A stretch of DNA of 15,809 nt from Flemingiibacterium sp045587285 (GTDB lineage: Bacteria; Bacillota; Clostridia; Oscillospirales; CAG-272): NCBI GenBank assembly GCA_045587285.1, contig JAZNBZ010000116.1, positions 1-15,809 on the forward strand, in the 5' to 3' direction. The notes under the pieces are model-generated. The model was not told where the DNA came from. It did no database searches and saw only the letters and a list, made by a program, of their open reading frames with translations. Below are positions 13,667 through 15,809 of this stretch, in pieces. Within the stretch, counting starts at the first letter, position 1. Every line of letters begins with the position of its first letter. Both the position numbers and the translations under genes were made by a program.

Positions 13667-14136
13667 TATGCCTCCACCTCGTCGGGATCGAGCATACGCA
13701 CCGCGTTGTCCGTAAAGAGGATGCCCTCGAGGTGATCAAGCTCGTGACAGAACGCTCTTGCTTTAAGCTCCGAGCCGGTCGCGGTATGAGTCTTACCGTC
13801 AAGTCCCGTGTACTTCACGGTAACGGTCATCGGACGATCGGTAATACCCCACTGATTAGGCACGGACAGACAGCCCTCAACGTCCTGCTGATTACCCTCG
13901 CGCTTTGTTATCACGGGGTTTATCATAACGTAAGGCTTGCCCTCCTCTATCTCAACGACGACCATACGGCGAAGCTTGCCGACCTGCACAGCAGCAAGTC
14001 CGCAGCCGTTTGCGGCGCGCATCGTTTCGATCATATCAGCCGCGAGCGTTTTGATACGCTCGTCTATTTCTTCGATAGGACGGCTCTTTTTGCGAAGAAT
14101 AGGATCTCCGTCCTTTACTATGTTCAGTTTTGCCAT
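13666..14136 (-). CDS. def: Peptide deformylase
   Basis: Removes the formyl group from the N-terminal methionine of new proteins at the ribosome exit. The 156-residue enzyme carries all three family motifs: GCGLAAVQVG (44-53), EGCLSVP (87-93, with metal ligand C89) and HELDHLEG (131-138, with ligands H131 and H135 and catalytic E132). Its length and the short, plain C-terminus resemble the compact clostridial deformylases. GGGAGG about 10 nt before 14136 supports the start. It overlaps fmt by one base and lies 40 nt downstream of priA. Confidence 0.96.
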   Translation of the reverse strand: MAKLNIVKDGDPILRKKSRPIEEIDERIKTLAADMIETMRAANGCGLAAVQVGKLRRMVVVEIEEGKPYVMINPVITKREGNQQDVEGCLSVPNQWGITDRPMTVTVKYTGLDGKTHTATGSELKARAFCHELDHLEGILFTDNAVRMLDPDEVEA

Positions 14137-14176
14137 TGTTTATAACCTCCCAAAAAAGGATTTATATCAAAAGGGT

Positions 14177-15809
14177 TTACATTGAAGCAGGGTTCACGTC
14201 CACGCTTATCGCCGCCTTCACGCTTGCCTTAGGAAAATCGGCAAGCAGTCGCGATATAAGCTCGCGCATACGCTTCGTTACCTGACACTTTATAATTATT
14301 CTCATTCGGTAGACGTTGTTGACCTTGTAAATCGGCGCTTCAAACGGACCGAATATATACATCGGAATATCCGAAAATTCTCTCGCCGTGTATTCACGAA
14401 GCCGTCGGTCGAGCTTTAAGGTCAAATCGAGCACCTCCGGCTCGTCCTCGCCGTGTACTCCGAGCAAAACGAACTCGCAGAACGGCGGGAACTGAAGCTG
14501 TCGGCGAAGCTTTATCGCGCTCTCAAAGAAGCCAACGTAGTCCTGCTTGCACGCTAAATTTATCGTTTCGTTGTCGGGATTGTAGGTCTGTATCAGCGCG
14601 CGTCCCGGCTTATCCGCGCGTCCTGCCCTGCCGATGACCTGCGTTAAGAGCGCGAAGGTACGCTCCGTCGCACGAAAATCGTCGAGATACAGCGCGGCGT
14701 CGGCGTTTATGACGCCAACGAGAGTGACGTTTGGGAAATTGTGTCCCTTCGTTACCATCTGCGTGCCGATAAGCACGTCCGCCTCGCCATTTCTGAAGCT
14801 TGATAAAATCGCCTCGTGCGAGAACTTTGCGCTCGCAGAATCCGCGTCAAGGCGCAGTATGCGCGCCTCGGGATACAGCGCGTGAAGCTCCTCCGCAACG
14901 AGCTGCGTGCCAAAGCCCTTGCGCGTCATACGCTCGGACTCGCACTTCGGGCAAGTCTCGGGCACCGTCTGCGTATATCCGCAGTAGTGGCACTTTAAAA
15001 TGCCGTTATCGCCGTCGCGGTGATAGGTCATCGACACCGAGCAGTTCGGGCAGGTCACGACCTCGCCGCATTTAAGACAGCTAACGAAATTGTTGTATCC
15101 CCTGCGGCTGACGAACAGTATCGTCTGCTCGCCGCGCTTTAAATTTTCGCCTATCGCCTCGCGAAGCTCACTGCCGATCGGCGTTATGCGCCCCTTTATC
15201 ATATCCGCGCGAAGGTCTGCGACCTTCACCTCGGGGAGAGTTGCATCGCCGTAACGCTCGTCGAGCGTCACGAGCGTGTATACGCCCTCTCGTGCACGGT
15301 AAAACGACTCGAGCGACGGCGTCGCCGAGGCAAGCAGCATAAGAGCGTTATTTTTCGCCGCACGGTAACGCGCAACGTCACGCGTGTGATATTTCGGTGT
15401 CATATCCGACTTGTAGGTATGCTCCTGCTCCTCGTCTATGACTATCATACCGAGATTGTCGAGCGGTGCAAACACCGCCGAGCGCGTACCGATAACGACG
15501 TCAACCTCTCGCGCGCGTATACGCCGCCACGCGTCGAGCTTTTCCCCCTCGGAAAGCGAGGAGTGTATCACCGCGACGCGCTCGCCGAAGTAGCCGCAGA
15601 AAAGGTCCACGGTCTGCCCCGTCAGCGATATCTCGGGCACGAGCACGATAACCGAGCGTCCGCTCGCTATCACGCCGTCGATGACAGACTTGATAACGCG
15701 CGTCTTGCCGCTTCCGGTAACGCCGTACAAGAGCGCCGCTTTGGCTTCACCCGATCCTGCCAACGCCGACAGAGCTTCTGCCGCACGCGCCTGACACGAG
15801 CTCAAAGTA
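14177..15809 (-). CDS. priA: Primosomal replication-restart helicase PriA (5' end outside window)
   Basis: A DExH helicase that reloads the replisome at collapsed forks. Only the C-terminal 543 or so residues are inside the window. The frame is open to the right edge, so the N-terminal 3'-DNA-end-binding domain lies outside; complete PriA proteins are usually about 730-830 residues. Numbered from the TTG at 15805, visible motifs are Walker A GVTGSGKT (28-35), GTRSAVF (106-112), Walker B IDEEQEHTYKSD (123-134), the SATPS motif (160-164), eight zinc-binding cysteines in CLKC, CPNC, CHYC and CPKC (243-288), TQMVTKGHNFPNVTLV (348-363) and the motif VI region VIGRAGRA (390-397). The TTG at 15805 is not the real start. 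priA is the first gene of this operon that can be seen, so the operon promoter is probably beyond the edge. Confidence 0.95.
   Translation of the reverse strand, partial: TLSSCQARAAEALSALAGSGEAKAALLYGVTGSGKTRVIKSVIDGVIASGRSVIVLVPEISLTGQTVDLFCGYFGERVAVIHSSLSEGEKLDAWRRIRAREVDVVIGTRSAVFAPLDNLGMIVIDEEQEHTYKSDMTPKYHTRDVARYRAAKNNALMLLASATPSLESFYRAREGVYTLVTLDERYGDATLPEVKVADLRADMIKGRITPIGSELREAIGENLKRGEQTILFVSRRGYNNFVSCLKCGEVVTCPNCSVSMTYHRDGDNGILKCHYCGYTQTVPETCPKCESERMTRKGFGTQLVAEELHALYPEARILRLDADSASAKFSHEAILSSFRNGEADVLIGTQMVTKGHNFPNVTLVGVINADAALYLDDFRATERTFALLTQVIGRAGRADKPGRALIQTYNPDNETINLACKQDYVGFFESAIKLRRQLQFPPFCEFVLLGVHGEDEPEVLDLTLKLDRRLREYTAREFSDIPMYIFGPFEAPIYKVNNVYRMRIIIKCQVTKRMRELISRLLADFPKASVKAAISVDVNPASM

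Noticed and set aside
12893..13735. A 280-residue forward frame antisense to fmt and def
   Set aside because: It is a shadow of two well-supported minus-strand genes, has an Arg-rich composition and shows no recognisable domain.
15803..15805. TTG as the start codon of priA
   Set aside because: The frame continues to the window edge and the whole N-terminal DNA-binding domain is missing, so the gene simply extends beyond the window.

Overview
The window looks like chromosome from a spore-forming member of the Clostridia (Firmicutes, low-GC Gram-positive lineage), although the core genes here are moderately GC-rich. Three things support this: the minus-strand gene order priA-def-fmt-(zinc protease)-rsmB-rlmN-prpC-prkC-rsgA-thiN-spoVM, which matches the Bacillus subtilis priA-to-spoVM segment; a PASTA-domain kinase with its PP2C phosphatase; and a tiny spoVM gene, which encodes a spore-coat morphogenesis peptide. 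I cannot name the species from the sequence.

Layout. Positions 1-905 are AT-rich and unlike the rest: a minus-strand GNAT acetyltransferase gene with its own strong promoter, short inverted repeats at the left edge, and a possible relic of an IS1595/ISXO2-type transposase. Positions 906-3078 hold a divergent pair: an Lrp/AsnC-type regulator (minus) and aspartate ammonia-lyase aspA (plus), which has a clear sigma-A-type promoter and a downstream hairpin. Positions 3107-4978 form a two-gene plus-strand unit: a BlaI/MecI-type repressor, and a BlaR1/MecR1-type M56 metalloprotease whose extracytoplasmic domain is an M23/LytM fold lacking most zinc ligands instead of a beta-lactam sensor. Three regularly built dyads cover its promoter. 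A perfect 13-bp hairpin with A/T tails at 4994-5023 separates this unit from the converging minus-strand operon.

From 5031 to the right end, everything is a tightly packed minus-strand operon read from right to left: priA (replication restart helicase, cut by the window edge), def and fmt (N-terminal formyl-methionine handling), a YugP-type membrane zinc peptidase, rsmB and rlmN (rRNA methylation), prpC and prkC (reversible Ser/Thr phosphorylation sensing cell-wall fragments), rsgA (30S assembly GTPase), thiN (thiamine pyrophosphate synthesis) and spoVM. Most junctions overlap by 1-4 nt or are separated by fewer than about 70 nt, so co-transcription is likely. The theme is translation and ribosome maturation linked to growth and dormancy signalling. 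Relative to B. subtilis, rpe is absent between rsgA and thiN, and a zinc peptidase gene sits between fmt and rsmB.

The observations most worth following up are the 25-residue SpoVM with an extra proline, the M56 receptor with a catalytically degenerate LytM sensor domain and its triple-operator promoter, and the transposase-like relic that overlaps the acetyltransferase promoter. I found no tRNA, rRNA, CRISPR array, riboswitch or intact mobile element.
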